The notes: generated by a model not told the origin, from the sequence alone. A stretch of DNA of 64,000 bases from Photobacterium malacitanum (GCF_900185615.1 NZ_FYAK01000001.1:839701-903700), one strand, 5' to 3'. Positions 1 to 10,684 are shown, counted from the first letter of the stretch. Translations and numbers: made by a program.

Positions 1-1046
<1,046 letters not shown>

Positions 1047-1055
1047 GGAGAGCCA

Positions 1056-1829
1056 ATGTTAGCTAAACGTATTATTCCTTGTTTAGATGTACGAGATGGT
1101 CAAGTGGTTAAAGGGGTTCAATTTCGTAACCATGAAGTCATTGGCGACATTGTACCGCTAGCCAAACGTTACGCTGAAGAAGGCGCAGATGAACTGGTTT
1201 TCTATGATATTACCGCGTCAAGCGATGGCCGCGTGGTTGATAAAAGCTGGGTATCTCGCGTTGCAGAAGTGATTGATATTCCATTTTGTGTGGCTGGTGG
1301 GATTAAATCAGCCGACGATGCGAGCCGTATTCTTCAATTTGGTGCAGATAAAGTCTCTATCAACTCCCCTGCTTTAGCTGATCCATCATTAATTACTACC
1401 CTAGCAAATAAGTTCGGTGTGCAATGTATTGTGGTCGGTATTGATTCCTATTTTGACGCTGAAACAGGTCAATATCAGGTATACCAATTTACTGGTGATG
1501 AAAGCCGCACCAAAGCGACCCAATGGCAAACACGTGATTGGGTTGAAGAAGTTCAACGTCGTGGCGCTGGTGAAATCGTACTGAACATGATGAACCAAGA
1601 TGGCGTGCGTAATGGTTACGATTTAGAGCAACTCAACATGGTACGCAGTGTCTGTAATGTACCTTTAATTGCATCTGGTGGTGCGGGTGAAATGTTTCAC
1701 TTTCGAGATGCATTTCAACAAGCAAATGCTGACGGTGCTCTTGCTGCATCAGTATTTCACAAGCAAATTATTAATATTGGTGAGCTAAAGCAATATCTTA
1801 AACTACAACAGGTGGAGATTCGACTATGA
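1056..1829 (+). CDS. hisF: Imidazole glycerol phosphate synthase, cyclase subunit HisF
   Basis: HisF uses ammonia from HisH to split PRFAR into imidazole glycerol phosphate and AICAR, which links histidine to purine synthesis. It is a 257-residue barrel. The catalytic aspartates are Asp11 (PCLDVRDG) and Asp130 (VVGIDSYF). Phosphate-binding motifs AGGIKS (near 80) and ASGGAG (near 203) are present. An AAGGAG site precedes the ATG. The stop overlaps the hisIE start in an ATGA arrangement, which suggests translational coupling. Confidence 0.97.
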   Translation: MLAKRIIPCLDVRDGQVVKGVQFRNHEVIGDIVPLAKRYAEEGADELVFYDITASSDGRVVDKSWVSRVAEVIDIPFCVAGGIKSADDASRILQFGADKVSINSPALADPSLITTLANKFGVQCIVVGIDSYFDAETGQYQVYQFTGDESRTKATQWQTRDWVEEVQRRGAGEIVLNMMNQDGVRNGYDLEQLNMVRSVCNVPLIASGGAGEMFHFRDAFQQANADGALAASVFHKQIINIGELKQYLKLQQVEIRL

Positions 1830-2446
1830 GTTTAACAACAACAATTGATTGGGAAAAAGTAGCCGGACTGATCCCTGCCATTATTCAAGATAACACTAGC
1901 GGCCAAGTATTAATGTTGGGATATATGAATGATGAAGCACTAGCTAAAACGCTGGACACCAAGCAAGTGACTTTTTGGTCTCGAACTAAAAACCGCTTAT
2001 GGACCAAAGGCGAGACATCCGGCAATGTATTGCAACTTAAAAGTATAAAGCTTGATTGTGACCAAGATACCTTATTAGTACAAGTTGATCCGATTGGCCC
2101 AACCTGTCATTTAAATACCACTAGCTGTTTTGATAGCGGTGATGATGCTAACCAGCAACCAGCCTTGGTGTTCCTTCATCAACTTGAGCAAATCTTGGCT
2201 GCTCGTAAAGGTGCCGATCCAGACAGCTCTTACACCGCCAGCCTCTATGCCCGTGGCACCAAGCGTATATCGCAAAAAGTGGGCGAAGAAGGGGTTGAAG
2301 TCGCGCTTGCGGCAACGTCGGGTGATAAAGCGGAATTAGTCTGTGAATCAGCAGATCTTATCTATCACTTACTCGTATTATTACAAGATCAAAATCTTGG
2401 TCTTGAAAACGTTATTAATAAACTCAAACAACGTCATCAAAAATAA
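1826..2446 (+). CDS. hisI: Bifunctional phosphoribosyl-AMP cyclohydrolase / phosphoribosyl-ATP pyrophosphatase HisIE
   Basis: This fused enzyme carries out the second and third steps of histidine synthesis. The N-terminal half (about 1-115) is the PRA-CH domain, with the metal-binding stretch DCDQDTLL and the cysteines of GPTCH and SCFD. The C-terminal half (about 118-206) is the PRA-PH domain, with [10 protein letters not shown] and the acidic helix [13 protein letters not shown]. At 206 residues it has the usual enterobacterial/vibrio fused length. It overlaps hisF by four bases and is the last gene of the operon, followed by a terminator hairpin. Confidence 0.97.
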   Translation: MSLTTTIDWEKVAGLIPAIIQDNTSGQVLMLGYMNDEALAKTLDTKQVTFWSRTKNRLWTKGETSGNVLQLKSIKLDCDQDTLLVQVDPIGPTCHLNTTSCFDSGDDANQQPALVFLHQLEQILAARKGADPDSSYTASLYARGTKRISQKVGEEGVEVALAATSGDKAELVCESADLIYHLLVLLQDQNLGLENVINKLKQRHQK

Positions 2447-2493
2447 TGATAACTAAATATAAGATAATTATTAGTGGTGGCACTGCAAACTAA

Positions 2494-2521
2494 TAAAAAA
2501 GGAAGCTGAGCTTCCTTTTTT
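2494..2521. terminator. Bidirectional terminator between hisIE and tdk
   Basis: The perfect stem GGAAGC/GCTTCC (2501-2506 and 2510-2515) is flanked by an A-run on the left and a T-run on the right. It can therefore end both the his operon (plus) and tdk (minus), which converge here. Confidence 0.88.
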
Positions 2522-2538
2522 ATTCATATAAATGCGTA

Positions 2539-3117
2539 TTATCGTCCAAGTGCTTCTTTATAATGAGCCCGACATACCGATAGATAAAGATCATTTCCAC
2601 CAATTTCAACTTGGTTACCATCAGCAATCGCATTACCCGCTGCATCTTGGCGAATGACCATATTTGCTTTACGACCACAATGACAAATCGTTTTGAGTTC
2701 AACTAATTTATCAGCCCATGATAATAAATAACGGCTACCTTCAAATAATTCACCAAGAAAATCTGTTCGTAGGCCATAACATAAAACGGGAATATCTAAT
2801 TTATCGACGACTTCCGTTAATTGGTAAACTTGCTCTTTAGTTAAAAACTGACTTTCATCAATTAATACACAATCAATTTTACCTGCAGCTGAAATCTGAA
2901 TTAACTTCTGATAAAGATCATCTGTTGAATTAAATAATTCTGCATCTTCCTGCAAACCAATTCGAGAGCTAACTTTACCTTTACCAAAACGATCATCAAT
3001 TGCAGCCGTAAAAATAATGGGCGTCATACCTCGTTCACGGTAGTTAAATGACGATTGTAATAATGTGGTCGATTTCCCAGCATTCATTGCTGAGTAATAG
3101 AAATACATCTGGGCCAT
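2539..3117 (-). CDS. tdk: Thymidine kinase
   Basis: Cytosolic type II thymidine kinase, which phosphorylates thymidine to dTMP in the salvage pathway. Its 192 residues carry the P-loop NAGKST (12-17), the DESQF motif with the catalytic-base candidate Glu88, and a zinc site formed by Cys145, Cys147, Cys182 and His185, as in E. coli Tdk. An AGGAAA site sits before the ATG. It stands alone, with terminators on both sides. Confidence 0.96.
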   Translation of the reverse strand: MAQMYFYYSAMNAGKSTTLLQSSFNYRERGMTPIIFTAAIDDRFGKGKVSSRIGLQEDAELFNSTDDLYQKLIQISAAGKIDCVLIDESQFLTKEQVYQLTEVVDKLDIPVLCYGLRTDFLGELFEGSRYLLSWADKLVELKTICHCGRKANMVIRQDAAGNAIADGNQVEIGGNDLYLSVCRAHYKEALGR

Positions 3118-3221
3118 TAGGCTTTCCTAGTAATATTGATTGCATTAAAAAATCGCGCCGATGCTACATAAAATAATCACCAATTAAAAGTGCCGATATC
3201 AACAACTGTTATTGTTGTTAT

Positions 3222-3251
3222 AAAAAAAGCCAGCTGAGATCATCAACTGGC
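3222..3251 (-). terminator. Terminator of the NhaC-family gene
   Basis: Stem GCCAG.TGA / TCA.CTGGC (3229-3251) is followed on the minus strand by seven T residues (A-run 3222-3228). It lies 47 bases after the stop of the upstream minus-strand transporter gene. Confidence 0.85.
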
Positions 3252-3297
3252 TCAATTTACACCCATTGGGTTATTTTAATATCGACAAATTCTATAC

Positions 3298-4878
3298 CTA
3301 TGCTTTCTTAGGTTGGCGTGACAGCCAAGCTAAGAAAAAACACATCAATGTAAAAGCCGTTACCGCAGCTAAAAATGCCAGAGCTAATGAGTTTGTTATA
3401 CCTAAAACTAAAAATCCAATCGCAGAAATAAATGCGACAGATAATGCATAAGGCAGTTGCGTAGCGACGTGATCAATATGATGACAACGTGCACCTGTCG
3501 ATGACAAGATTGTTGTATCAGAGATAGGCGAACAATGATCACCAAATACAGAACCTGCAAGCACACTAGCAAGCATTGGCAGCATTAAACTAATTTCAGT
3601 TGCGCCTGCAAGATCACCCGCTATTGGTAACATAATACCAAAGGTGCCCCATGAAGTTCCGGTAGAAAAAGCCATAATGCCTGATAATAGAAATAGAATC
3701 ATTGGCAATAATGCTGGATTAATATTGCCTTGTACCAAGGTTGATAAATATTGACCTGTTTTCATATCGCCAATCACACTGCCGATACTCCATGCAAATA
3801 ATAGAATTAAAATCGCACCAAACATCGATTTAGCACCAATCCATAAGGTGTGACCAATATCAGAATAAGCAATACGTTGACGTAAGACAGGAATAATAGC
3901 TGCGACTAAACCAAATGCACCGCCTAAACACAGCGCCTCACCAACATTAGTATTTTCAAAAGCACCTAATAGTGCAAACGGTTTCCCTTCTGCTGCGAGT
4001 ACTTGATAACCGGTAAACACCATAAAAAAGAACGTCGCTATAATAAGGATAATAATAGGCCATACTAAGTCACCCACTCGTCCATGCTGACTTTCTTTAA
4101 TATCAAGTTCTTCAGTTAGATCTTTCGCTTGCTCATCGACATCCCCACCAGCGTCAGTTCCACACCCACGTTTAGCAGCAAGTTCATGCTTTCGCATCGG
4201 TCCAATATCCCATTGGAACCATGCCACGACAAATACCATTGCTAAAGCAAAGATTGCATAAAAGTTCATCGGAGCGAGGGCCATAAAAGCACTCAGTGGC
4301 GTATATTCTGTGACCCCATGAGTGACTAAGATCCCGCCAATCAAAGTAATAATATATGCGCCCCAACTTGATGCAGGCATTAATACACACATAGGTGCTG
4401 CCGTTGAATCAAGAATATAAGCTAATTTTGAACGTGAAACCTGATATCGATCAGTGACAGGACGCGCAATAGAACCCACAGCAAGGCTATTAAAATAATC
4501 GTCAACAAAAATGAATACCCCTAAGAAGGCAGCCAATAACTTTGCTCCACGTTTAGTTTTAATTTTCGTTTGAGCCCACTCGGCAAAAGCGCGAGTACCG
4601 CCAGAAAGGGTCAATAATGCAGTGGTCATTCCTAGCAATATTAAAAATAGTACAATACTCATATTCCAAGTATTAATACCACCATCAGCAATGAACAGTC
4701 CTTTAACTGATGTTACAAGGTAACTACCTGTATTTGAAAAAGAAAAATCGTTAAGAAATAGTGCTCCAAGTACTACACCTGTCCCCAAAGACAGCAATAC
4801 TCTACGAGTTAAAATCGCCAAGCCAAGTGCAACTAACGGCGGAATAATGGATGTTAAAGAATGGGAATAATCTATCAA
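3298..4878 (-). CDS. NhaC-family Na+/H+ antiporter-like permease, probable lysine transporter
   Basis: Polytopic inner-membrane protein of the NhaC family, about 526 residues, with many hydrophobic segments and a hydrophilic, charged loop near residues 230-270. Conserved-looking stretches include FVDDYFNSLAVG and GSVFGDHCSPISDTT. I set the start at the TTG at 4878, which follows a GAGA element by a normal distance; a TTG at 4902 gives eight more residues but has no ribosome binding site. The family is often annotated as a sodium/proton antiporter. The lysine riboswitch just upstream instead suggests lysine import, as proposed for riboswitch-controlled NhaC-type proteins in other gammaproteobacteria. 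The substrate is inferred, not shown. Confidence 0.85.
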   Translation of the reverse strand: MIDYSHSLTSIIPPLVALGLAILTRRVLLSLGTGVVLGALFLNDFSFSNTGSYLVTSVKGLFIADGGINTWNMSIVLFLILLGMTTALLTLSGGTRAFAEWAQTKIKTKRGAKLLAAFLGVFIFVDDYFNSLAVGSIARPVTDRYQVSRSKLAYILDSTAAPMCVLMPASSWGAYIITLIGGILVTHGVTEYTPLSAFMALAPMNFYAIFALAMVFVVAWFQWDIGPMRKHELAAKRGCGTDAGGDVDEQAKDLTEELDIKESQHGRVGDLVWPIIILIIATFFFMVFTGYQVLAAEGKPFALLGAFENTNVGEALCLGGAFGLVAAIIPVLRQRIAYSDIGHTLWIGAKSMFGAILILLFAWSIGSVIGDMKTGQYLSTLVQGNINPALLPMILFLLSGIMAFSTGTSWGTFGIMLPIAGDLAGATEISLMLPMLASVLAGSVFGDHCSPISDTTILSSTGARCHHIDHVATQLPYALSVAFISAIGFLVLGITNSLALAFLAAVTAFTLMCFFLAWLSRQPKKA

Positions 4879-4987
4879 AGTTATGATCTCTACGACAATC
4901 AATTTTGGTTAGAAGATCTACTGCTTGATATAGCCACATGGCATATTAATTTGAGTGTTAGAAAAGATGGTTAGCCTTCCCTGCCTC

Positions 4988-5158
4988 CACAGTAGCGCTC
5001 CATAGTTATGTATTTACTATGGCAGTGTTACATTTATTCAATGTAACCCCAGTAAGAATATTTGATAATGAGTTCTTACTTCGGCATTACTCCCTTTCAC
5101 TAATAGTCATCGGTATCACCCTCTTATTAATTACTGATAAACAATGCGCCTCTACCCT
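4988..5158 (-). promoter_or_regulatory. Lysine riboswitch (L box)
   Basis: Read on the minus strand, the leader has the ordered conserved blocks of the lysine aptamer: AGAGGCGC, AGTA, GGGTGA, GAAAGGGAGTAATGCCGAAG, TGGGGTTACAT, ACTGCCATAGT and the closing AGCGCTAC. The ends pair as GTAG/CTAC to form P1. Internal helices such as TTACAT/ATGTAA, AGTAAGAA/TTCTTACT and CATAGT/ACTATG are complementary. The element ends about 110 bases before the NhaC-family start. I see no strong T-tailed hairpin between the aptamer and the gene, so I cannot say whether control is by termination or translation. Lysine should lower expression. Confidence 0.93.
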
Positions 5159-5539
5159 TATCGTTAAGGAACAAATCATTCTACGTAAATAGCGTAATTT
5201 TGCAACACTTTGAGTTATGTAATTTAACAATAGCCCGTACAAATAGACCAATTATAACTATAACCAATCAATAACAATGAAGTAGCATAACATTTTAAAG
5301 TTAATTATCATTTCTCATATAAAGTGATGTAACAATAACCAAAACTATTTCGCTTGTATTTATACTATTAGCGAAGATAGATTTTATAAATATAGGCATA
5401 TAACGAATATAAAAGCTTTTTAAATAAAGAAGTGATTAAAATGTTTTACATAGAATGTATAAAAGTATTACTATTGCAAAAAATGTTTTAACGCTGCTAT
5501 TATTATTTACAGTTAATTAAAAATAACAGGAAATATAAA
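5159..5539. promoter_or_regulatory. AT-rich divergent region upstream of hns
   Basis: This very AT-rich, gene-free stretch must hold the promoter of the riboswitch-led minus-strand transcript and that of hns. A possible hns promoter is TTGCAA (5474-5479), 18 bases, then TATTAT (5498-5503). The A/T-tract richness suits H-NS binding and self-repression, which is known for H-NS; I infer it here from base composition only. Confidence 0.4.
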
Positions 5540-5935
5540 ATGTCTGATGCAATGAAAGCGCTTTTAAATCTACGAAGCTTACGCGCACTTTCTCGCGAAT
5601 ATACACTAGAACAACTTGAAGAAGCGTTAGATAAACTAACTACAGTTGTGACAGAGCGTTCTGAAGCAGAAGCAGAAGAACAAGCAAAAGAAAATGAGCG
5701 TAATGAAAAACTAGCTCAATATCGTGAAATGCTTTTGGCTGATGGTATTGACCCTGAAGAATTACTTGCTAGCTTAGCTAAAGCACCAAAAACAAAACGT
5801 GCTAGCCGTCCAGCTAAATATAAATTCATTGATGAAAATGGCGATGAAAAAACATGGACAGGCCAAGGTCGTACACCTAGCGCCCTAAAGAAAGCATTAG
5901 ATAATGGTCAAGCTCTTGAAGAGTTTGAAATCTAA
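5540..5935 (+). CDS. hns: H-NS family nucleoid-associated protein
   Basis: DNA-bridging silencer of AT-rich and horizontally acquired genes. Its 131 residues match the family. The N-terminal part (about 1-65) is helical and charged, for dimerisation and oligomerisation. A linker around 80-95 ([13 protein letters not shown]) precedes the C-terminal DNA-binding domain, whose core [16 protein letters not shown] is nearly the E. coli H-NS signature including the QGR minor-groove hook. A clear AGGAAA site precedes the ATG, and a terminator follows. It is the only H-NS-type gene in the window. Confidence 0.95.
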   Translation: MSDAMKALLNLRSLRALSREYTLEQLEEALDKLTTVVTERSEAEAEEQAKENERNEKLAQYREMLLADGIDPEELLASLAKAPKTKRASRPAKYKFIDENGDEKTWTGQGRTPSALKKALDNGQALEEFEI

Positions 5936-5956
5936 TATAAAAGAATAAAGAAGAAG

Positions 5957-5980
5957 GCCTAATTTATTTAGGCTTTTTTT
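5957..5980 (+). terminator. Terminator of hns
   Basis: Stem GCCTAA (5957-5962) / TTAGGC (5968-5973), then a run of seven T residues. It begins 22 bases after the hns stop codon. Confidence 0.87.
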
Positions 5981-6071
5981 ATTTCTACTGTTACTAATAC
6001 CATGCCTATCTTAGTTTTAAATATCCCCAATAAGAATAAATCAGCGCTTTTAGTGGTTCTTTAATATAACC

Positions 6072-6096
6072 AAAAAAAGCCAGACACTTATGTCTG
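6072..6096 (-). terminator. Terminator of the ycgL-mltB-like pair
   Basis: Stem CAGACA (6081-6086) / TGTCTG (6091-6096), extended by GCC/GAC pairing. On the minus strand a T-run (A residues 6072-6078) follows. It lies downstream of the minus-strand transglycosylase gene. Confidence 0.83.
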
Positions 6097-6146
6097 ACTT
6101 TTTAGTTATTATCTAGATTTATATATTACAGCTAATATTAATTAAT

Positions 6147-7118
6147 CTATTGAATACGATCGGCTAATGCACTTACCGCTAAAGCAAAATAATGTGAGCG
6201 ATTCCATTTTAGTAATGTTCGATAGTTTTCATATATTAAATATGATTTACCTTCACCACCATCAGGTTGAATTAGCCACGCTTGAATATCAGCTTTAGGT
6301 AATGCACCATGACTATTACTCATCACGCCTAATTGCTGCCATCGTGCCAATGTTTTACCTTTTTCGGTTTCGGTACCTTCATAAGTATCAGCTAAAGATG
6401 TAGATAACTTAACCGGACGTCCCCAAGTATATTCACTGTTCCAACCTGATAGCTTGAGATAATTAGCAGCAGAAGCAAAAACATCGGCCTTGGTGTTCCA
6501 AATATCGGCTTTACCATCACCATTACCATCAACAGCGTAAGTAAGATAAGAGGTCGGCATAAACTGACACTGGCCCATTGCGCCAGCCCAAGAACCTTTC
6601 ATATCATCGATATCAATATTACCATTTTGTAATATTTCTAATGCAGCCATTACTTGCTTACGAAATAAAGCTTCCCGACGACCATCATAAGCCAATGTCG
6701 CTAATGCTTCGACAACATGGTAATTACCTTGAATTTTACCAAAGTTACTTTCAATACCCCATAGAGCAACAATGAAGCGTGGTTGCACGCCATATTGTTT
6801 ACCAATACGTTCAAGTACAGTTTTATTTTGCTGATAAAGACGGTTGGCCTGTTTTACTTTCCAATCAGGTACTGCACGAGTAATATACTGCTCCAATGAC
6901 AGTTTTTTCTCTGGTTGATTATTATCTGCTTTCACAGCACGAGCGGTATATTTAATGCCAGCAAATGCTGCATCAATGATCGGCTCTGAAATACCATTCC
7001 CACGCGCTTCTACTTTTAATTTATCTACGTAGGCATCGAATCCTTCTTCAGAAGCAAATGCAGAAGAGGACAGTCCCATTCCTATAGCAACAAAAATTGA
7101 TATCAAACGCTTATGCAT
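6147..7118 (-). CDS. Lytic murein transglycosylase, MltB family
   Basis: Periplasmic enzyme that cleaves the MurNAc-GlcNAc bond of peptidoglycan with formation of anhydro-muramic ends. It has a signal peptide (about 1-22, ending SSAFA) with no lipobox Cys, so it is probably soluble, unlike MltB. The catalytic Glu is likely Glu123 in WGIESNFG, followed by the family motifs AMGQCQFMPTSY and DGNGDGKADIWN. At 323 residues it holds only the SLT domain and lacks the C-terminal peptidoglycan-binding domain of longer family members. It lies 15 bases after ycgL, probably in one transcript. Confidence 0.92.
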   Translation of the reverse strand: MHKRLISIFVAIGMGLSSSAFASEEGFDAYVDKLKVEARGNGISEPIIDAAFAGIKYTARAVKADNNQPEKKLSLEQYITRAVPDWKVKQANRLYQQNKTVLERIGKQYGVQPRFIVALWGIESNFGKIQGNYHVVEALATLAYDGRREALFRKQVMAALEILQNGNIDIDDMKGSWAGAMGQCQFMPTSYLTYAVDGNGDGKADIWNTKADVFASAANYLKLSGWNSEYTWGRPVKLSTSLADTYEGTETEKGKTLARWQQLGVMSNSHGALPKADIQAWLIQPDGGEGKSYLIYENYRTLLKWNRSHYFALAVSALADRIQ

Positions 7119-7133
7119 AATAGCCTTATTATA

Positions 7134-7406
7134 TTATTTAGCGGCTTTATCAGCCTTATATTGATCTAATAAATTAGTCACTGGTGGCGGTACTTGTAAA
7201 TAAAAGCCGACAGTCGCTAATGCGTGTTTTACTTTTTCCACATCAGCCAGTGCTAATGTTCTTCCCTCAAGTTTGATCACCATCACAAATTGAGGTTTAC
7301 CAAATGTAGCCATTAATTCTGCAGGAACATCTGCAAAATCATCTTTTTTATTAATGTACAAATAAGTATTGTCTTTTTTTAAACTTTTGTAGATTGAACA
7401 CAACAT
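7134..7406 (-). CDS. ycgL: YcgL domain-containing protein
   Basis: Small protein (90 residues) of the YcgL family, conserved in gammaproteobacteria and without a settled function. It begins MLCSIYKS and has the typical [15 protein letters not shown] and [14 protein letters not shown] segments. An AGG ribosome binding site lies eight bases before the ATG. It heads a two-gene minus-strand unit with the transglycosylase and faces minCDE. A ycgL gene next to the min operon also occurs in E. coli, which supports the call. Confidence 0.92.
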   Translation of the reverse strand: MLCSIYKSLKKDNTYLYINKKDDFADVPAELMATFGKPQFVMVIKLEGRTLALADVEKVKHALATVGFYLQVPPPVTNLLDQYKADKAAK

Positions 7407-7628
7407 ATAATTAGCCTATTTCATTTATGCGCCATACATTTGAGAGCTTGATTACAAGCAATCATTCACTATTGACTCAGTTTTAAGTAAATAGTGTGAG
7501 AAGTTTGTCTGAAAAACCAACGTCAACGCAAGGATAGCTTGCCCCTAACGGCGAGTGAATATACCATGCTAGTACCTTTGTGATAATGAACTAAATGGTT
7601 AATTTAAAATCTTAGCCATAATAAACCT

Positions 7629-8330
7629 ATGACCAAGATAGCTGAACTAAAAGGGAGCTCGTTCACGCTCTCTGCACTTCATTTAGTTGATAATGACATT
7701 AGTAAAGTAACTAATCAGCTAAAAGATAAAGTTGAACTTGCACCAAATTTTTTTGCTTCGGCGCCTGTTGTTATTGATATATCACAAGTTGATACTGATA
7801 TTAACTTTGAAGAGCTTAAAGCGGGTATAATTGATGCAGGAATGATCCCTGTTGGTATTGGTGGCTGCAAAAATAAAACTCAGCAAACACAAGCAAAAAA
7901 TGCCGGTTTTGCTATTATGAACGCAGCAAGACCTGTTAAAGATGAGTCATCTGAATGTTTAGCTGAAACATTAGACGCGCCAGTAAGTACCGATAAAGAG
8001 CCTACATTAATTATTCGTACGCCGGTTCGCTCCGGACAACAAATTTATGCTCGTAATCGTGATCTCGTTATTCTCAGTAATGTCAGTGCTGGTGCAGAAA
8101 TTCTTTCTGATGGTTGTATCCATATTTATGGCACGCTACGTGGCCGCGCTATTGCGGGTGCAAGCGGTGAACAAAGTGCGACAATTTTCTGTCAAAACTT
8201 ACAATCTGAACTAATTTCTGTTGCAGGAAACTACTGGCTGAGTGATAACATTCAGGAAGAGTTTTGGGGCAAAGGTGTTGTCATATCTCTTGAAGACAAT
8301 AATCTCAGTATAGAACACCTCGCTTTATAA
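7629..8330 (+). CDS. minC: Septum site-determining protein MinC
   Basis: MinC blocks FtsZ assembly away from midcell, carried to the membrane by MinD. Its 233 residues comprise an N-terminal FtsZ-inhibiting domain (about 1-105), a variable linker, and a C-terminal beta-helix domain (from about 125) that binds MinD. The C-terminal domain includes the segment PVRSGQQIYARNRDLVIL and glycine-rich repeats such as IHIYGTLRGRAIAG. I see no good Shine-Dalgarno before the ATG. It is the first gene of minCDE; minD follows after 25 bases. Confidence 0.96.
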   Translation: MTKIAELKGSSFTLSALHLVDNDISKVTNQLKDKVELAPNFFASAPVVIDISQVDTDINFEELKAGIIDAGMIPVGIGGCKNKTQQTQAKNAGFAIMNAARPVKDESSECLAETLDAPVSTDKEPTLIIRTPVRSGQQIYARNRDLVILSNVSAGAEILSDGCIHIYGTLRGRAIAGASGEQSATIFCQNLQSELISVAGNYWLSDNIQEEFWGKGVVISLEDNNLSIEHLAL

Positions 8331-8355
8331 AAAGTTTTAAGAAGGAATAGAGTAA

Positions 8356-9168
8356 ATGGCACGAATTATCGTTGTTACCTCAGGTAAAGGTGGCGTTGGT
8401 AAAACAACCTCTAGTGCTGCTCTTGCATCTGGCCTAGCACTGAGCGGTAAAAAAACTGCAGTCATCGATTTTGATATCGGCCTGCGTAACCTCGATCTCA
8501 TTATGGGTTGTGAACGCCGTGTCGTTTATGACTTTGTTAATGTTATTAATGGCGAAGCAAATCTAAGTCAGGCGCTAATCAAAGATAAGCGTGTTGATAA
8601 CTTATTTGTACTTCCAGCATCTCAAACGCGCGATAAAGATGCATTGTCTCGCAATGGTGTCGAGAAAGTATTTAAAGAACTCGCGAAAATGGGTTTTGAT
8701 TTTATTATCTGTGACTCACCAGCGGGCATTGAAACTGGTGCTCTAATGGCACTGTATTTTGCAGATGAAGCGATTGTAACCACGAACCCTGAAGTTTCTT
8801 CAGTTCGTGACTCCGACCGTATTCTAGGTATTCTAGATTCAAAGTCTCGCCGTGCAGAAAAAGGTCGTGAGCCCGTTAAACAACATCTTTTACTTACACG
8901 TTACAACCCAACTCGCGTTAATCAAGGTGAAATGCTAAGCGTACAAGATGTTGAAGAGATCCTTCATATTCCACTACTTGGTGTTATTCCTGAAAGCCAA
9001 GCTGTACTGAATGCCTCTAACAAAGGTGAACCTGTTATCTTTGATAAAGGTTCTGATGCAGGACTAGCCTATGAAGACACTGTTGCGCGTCTACTTGGTG
9101 AAGAACGTCCTTTCCGCTTCTTAGAAGAAGAAAAGAAAGGCTTCCTAAAACGTCTATTTGGAGGCTAA
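8356..9168 (+). CDS. minD: Septum site-determining ATPase MinD
   Basis: Membrane-associated ParA-type ATPase that recruits MinC and, driven by MinE, oscillates between the cell poles. The deviant Walker A motif SGKGGVGKTT (residues 9-18), a switch I-like FDIGLRNLD and Walker B FIICDSPAG are clear. The C-terminal amphipathic membrane-targeting helix KKGFLKRLFGG is present. Length (270) is normal. A purine-rich AAGGAA site precedes the ATG. Its stop lies six bases before the minE start. Confidence 0.98.
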   Translation: MARIIVVTSGKGGVGKTTSSAALASGLALSGKKTAVIDFDIGLRNLDLIMGCERRVVYDFVNVINGEANLSQALIKDKRVDNLFVLPASQTRDKDALSRNGVEKVFKELAKMGFDFIICDSPAGIETGALMALYFADEAIVTTNPEVSSVRDSDRILGILDSKSRRAEKGREPVKQHLLLTRYNPTRVNQGEMLSVQDVEEILHIPLLGVIPESQAVLNASNKGEPVIFDKGSDAGLAYEDTVARLLGEERPFRFLEEEKKGFLKRLFGG

Positions 9169-9174
9169 TTGACT

Positions 9175-9438
9175 ATGGCACTGCTTGAGTTTTTTCGCCC
9201 GCGTAGAGCGAAAACTGCAAATGTAGCAAAAGAACGGTTACAAATTATTGTTGCTGAAAGACGTAGCGCAGGACAAGCGTCTCCAGCCTACTTACCACAA
9301 CTAAAGCGCGATATTTTAGCGGTTATTAGTAAATATGTTCAAATTAACCCTGAACATGTTTCGGTAAACCTAGACCATAACGGTGATGAGTTATCGGTAC
9401 TAGAACTTAACGTCACTTTACCTGACGAAGAAAAGTAA
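9175..9438 (+). CDS. minE: Cell division topological specificity factor MinE
   Basis: MinE stimulates MinD ATPase and so sets up the pole-to-pole oscillation that keeps septa at midcell. I start it at the ATG at 9175 (MALLEFF, 87 residues), nine bases after a GGAGG site that lies inside the end of minD. A TTG two codons earlier is in frame but badly spaced. The N-terminal amphipathic LLEFFRPRR and the [16 protein letters not shown] anti-MinCD helix are typical. It is the last gene of the operon. Confidence 0.96.
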   Translation: MALLEFFRPRRAKTANVAKERLQIIVAERRSAGQASPAYLPQLKRDILAVISKYVQINPEHVSVNLDHNGDELSVLELNVTLPDEEK

Positions 9439-9476
9439 AAAATCCCCGCTAAGTCGCACTTAGCGGGGATTTTTAT
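9439..9476. terminator. Bidirectional terminator between minE and rnd
   Basis: A 13-base perfect stem, AATCCCCGCTAAG (9441-9453) with CTTAGCGGGGATT (9459-9471), flanked by A residues on the left and T residues on the right. It serves the converging minE and rnd genes. Confidence 0.92.
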
Positions 9477-9498
9477 TATCCACACATAACGCTAGCAG

Positions 9499-10623
9499 CT
9501 ACTTTTCATCCAAAATAGCAAGTACGCGTACTTCAAATAAAGGTTGACGCCAATTCTTAAGCATTTCAGGTCGCTTTTCATCAGCTCGCTGATGTTTCCA
9601 TGCCCATGATAACAACTGATGGATCTGTTTTTTAGATGCTAAAAATTCAGGAGCCAAACCGGTTGCTAATTCGACATCACTAACGACATCCTTTAGGCGT
9701 TTTACCATCTGCTTATAGCCAGGGAAATCAACCAAACGCTCAACTTTTGACGGGTATTCTGTACTATCAAGCGTCTCACTATCATGTACCATTTTTAATA
9801 AACGGTTACCATGACGCTGAATCTCCATTGGTTCAAAGCCTTCTTTTTCAAGCGTTGAACGTGACTTAATTTCTAACCGCGCCAATTTCCACAAATGTAA
9901 TTCTTTAACAATAAAGTTAAGTGCGATGTCTCGCTTTCTTGCTTCACGTACTCGCCAAGCCGCTGCTTGTTGCAATATTGCGAGTTGTTTAGGTGTTAGT
10001 TGCCATGCGTTTTTAATATCTAGGTAGGCTTTATTTGGATCAAGCACTTTAGTGCGACGTAACATGATCGCATTACATTCTTGTTGTAACGCTTCCATGT
10101 AACCTGCGGCTTCCACTTTTGCTAACAATGTTTCATATAACGGCTTAAGGTAATGTACATCAGCTGCTGCATAATCAAGTTGTTTATCCGTTAACGGACG
10201 AGCAAGCCAATTAGTACGTGCTTCACCTTTATCAAGTTCAACACCAACATATTCTTGCACTAACGCGCCAAAACCAGTTGAAATGCCATGACCAAGAAAG
10301 GCGGCCATAATTTGAGTATCAAGCATAGGAACAGGTAAACAACCAGCATGATGCTGGAAAACCTCAAGATCTTCACCACATGCATGTAGAACTTTAATCA
10401 CGCTTTGATCACGTAATAAATCCCATAACGGCGTCATATCTTCAACGTCAAGCGGATCAACCAATGATAGATGTTGGCCATCAAACATTTGGATCAGCCC
10501 TAAGCGAGGGTAAAGCGTTCGCGTACGTACAAATTCAGTATCAAGCATAACTGCAGTATGTTGACGCGCTGACTCACACCGTAGGCGAAGCTGTTCAGTT
10601 GTAGTAACAATCTCGAAATTCAC
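9499..10623 (-). CDS. rnd: Ribonuclease D
   Basis: 3'-5' exoribonuclease that helps mature tRNA and other stable RNA. The DEDD exonuclease domain spans about 1-170, with MLDTEF (Asp and Glu of motif I), LHACGEDLEVF (motif II) and LDYAAADVHYL (motif III). An HRDC domain follows at about 210-290. Length is 374. The start codon is GTG, six bases after an AGGTAG ribosome binding site. It follows fadD on the same strand, but a hairpin lies between them, so it probably has its own promoter. Confidence 0.95.
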   Translation of the reverse strand: MNFEIVTTTEQLRLRCESARQHTAVMLDTEFVRTRTLYPRLGLIQMFDGQHLSLVDPLDVEDMTPLWDLLRDQSVIKVLHACGEDLEVFQHHAGCLPVPMLDTQIMAAFLGHGISTGFGALVQEYVGVELDKGEARTNWLARPLTDKQLDYAAADVHYLKPLYETLLAKVEAAGYMEALQQECNAIMLRRTKVLDPNKAYLDIKNAWQLTPKQLAILQQAAAWRVREARKRDIALNFIVKELHLWKLARLEIKSRSTLEKEGFEPMEIQRHGNRLLKMVHDSETLDSTEYPSKVERLVDFPGYKQMVKRLKDVVSDVELATGLAPEFLASKKQIHQLLSWAWKHQRADEKRPEMLKNWRQPLFEVRVLAILDEK

Positions 10624-10684
10624 AATCTACCTTTTTGATGACAGAACGACCCCGAATGAGAGCCAATTAAATATTTTATAAAAC

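Noticed and set aside
7470..7485. Shared 16-mer TATTGACTCAGTTTTA at 7470 and 14154 as a dispersed element
   Set aside because: In 64 kb of AT-rich DNA a single repeated 16-mer is expected about once by chance; flanks do not match well enough and no third copy was seen.
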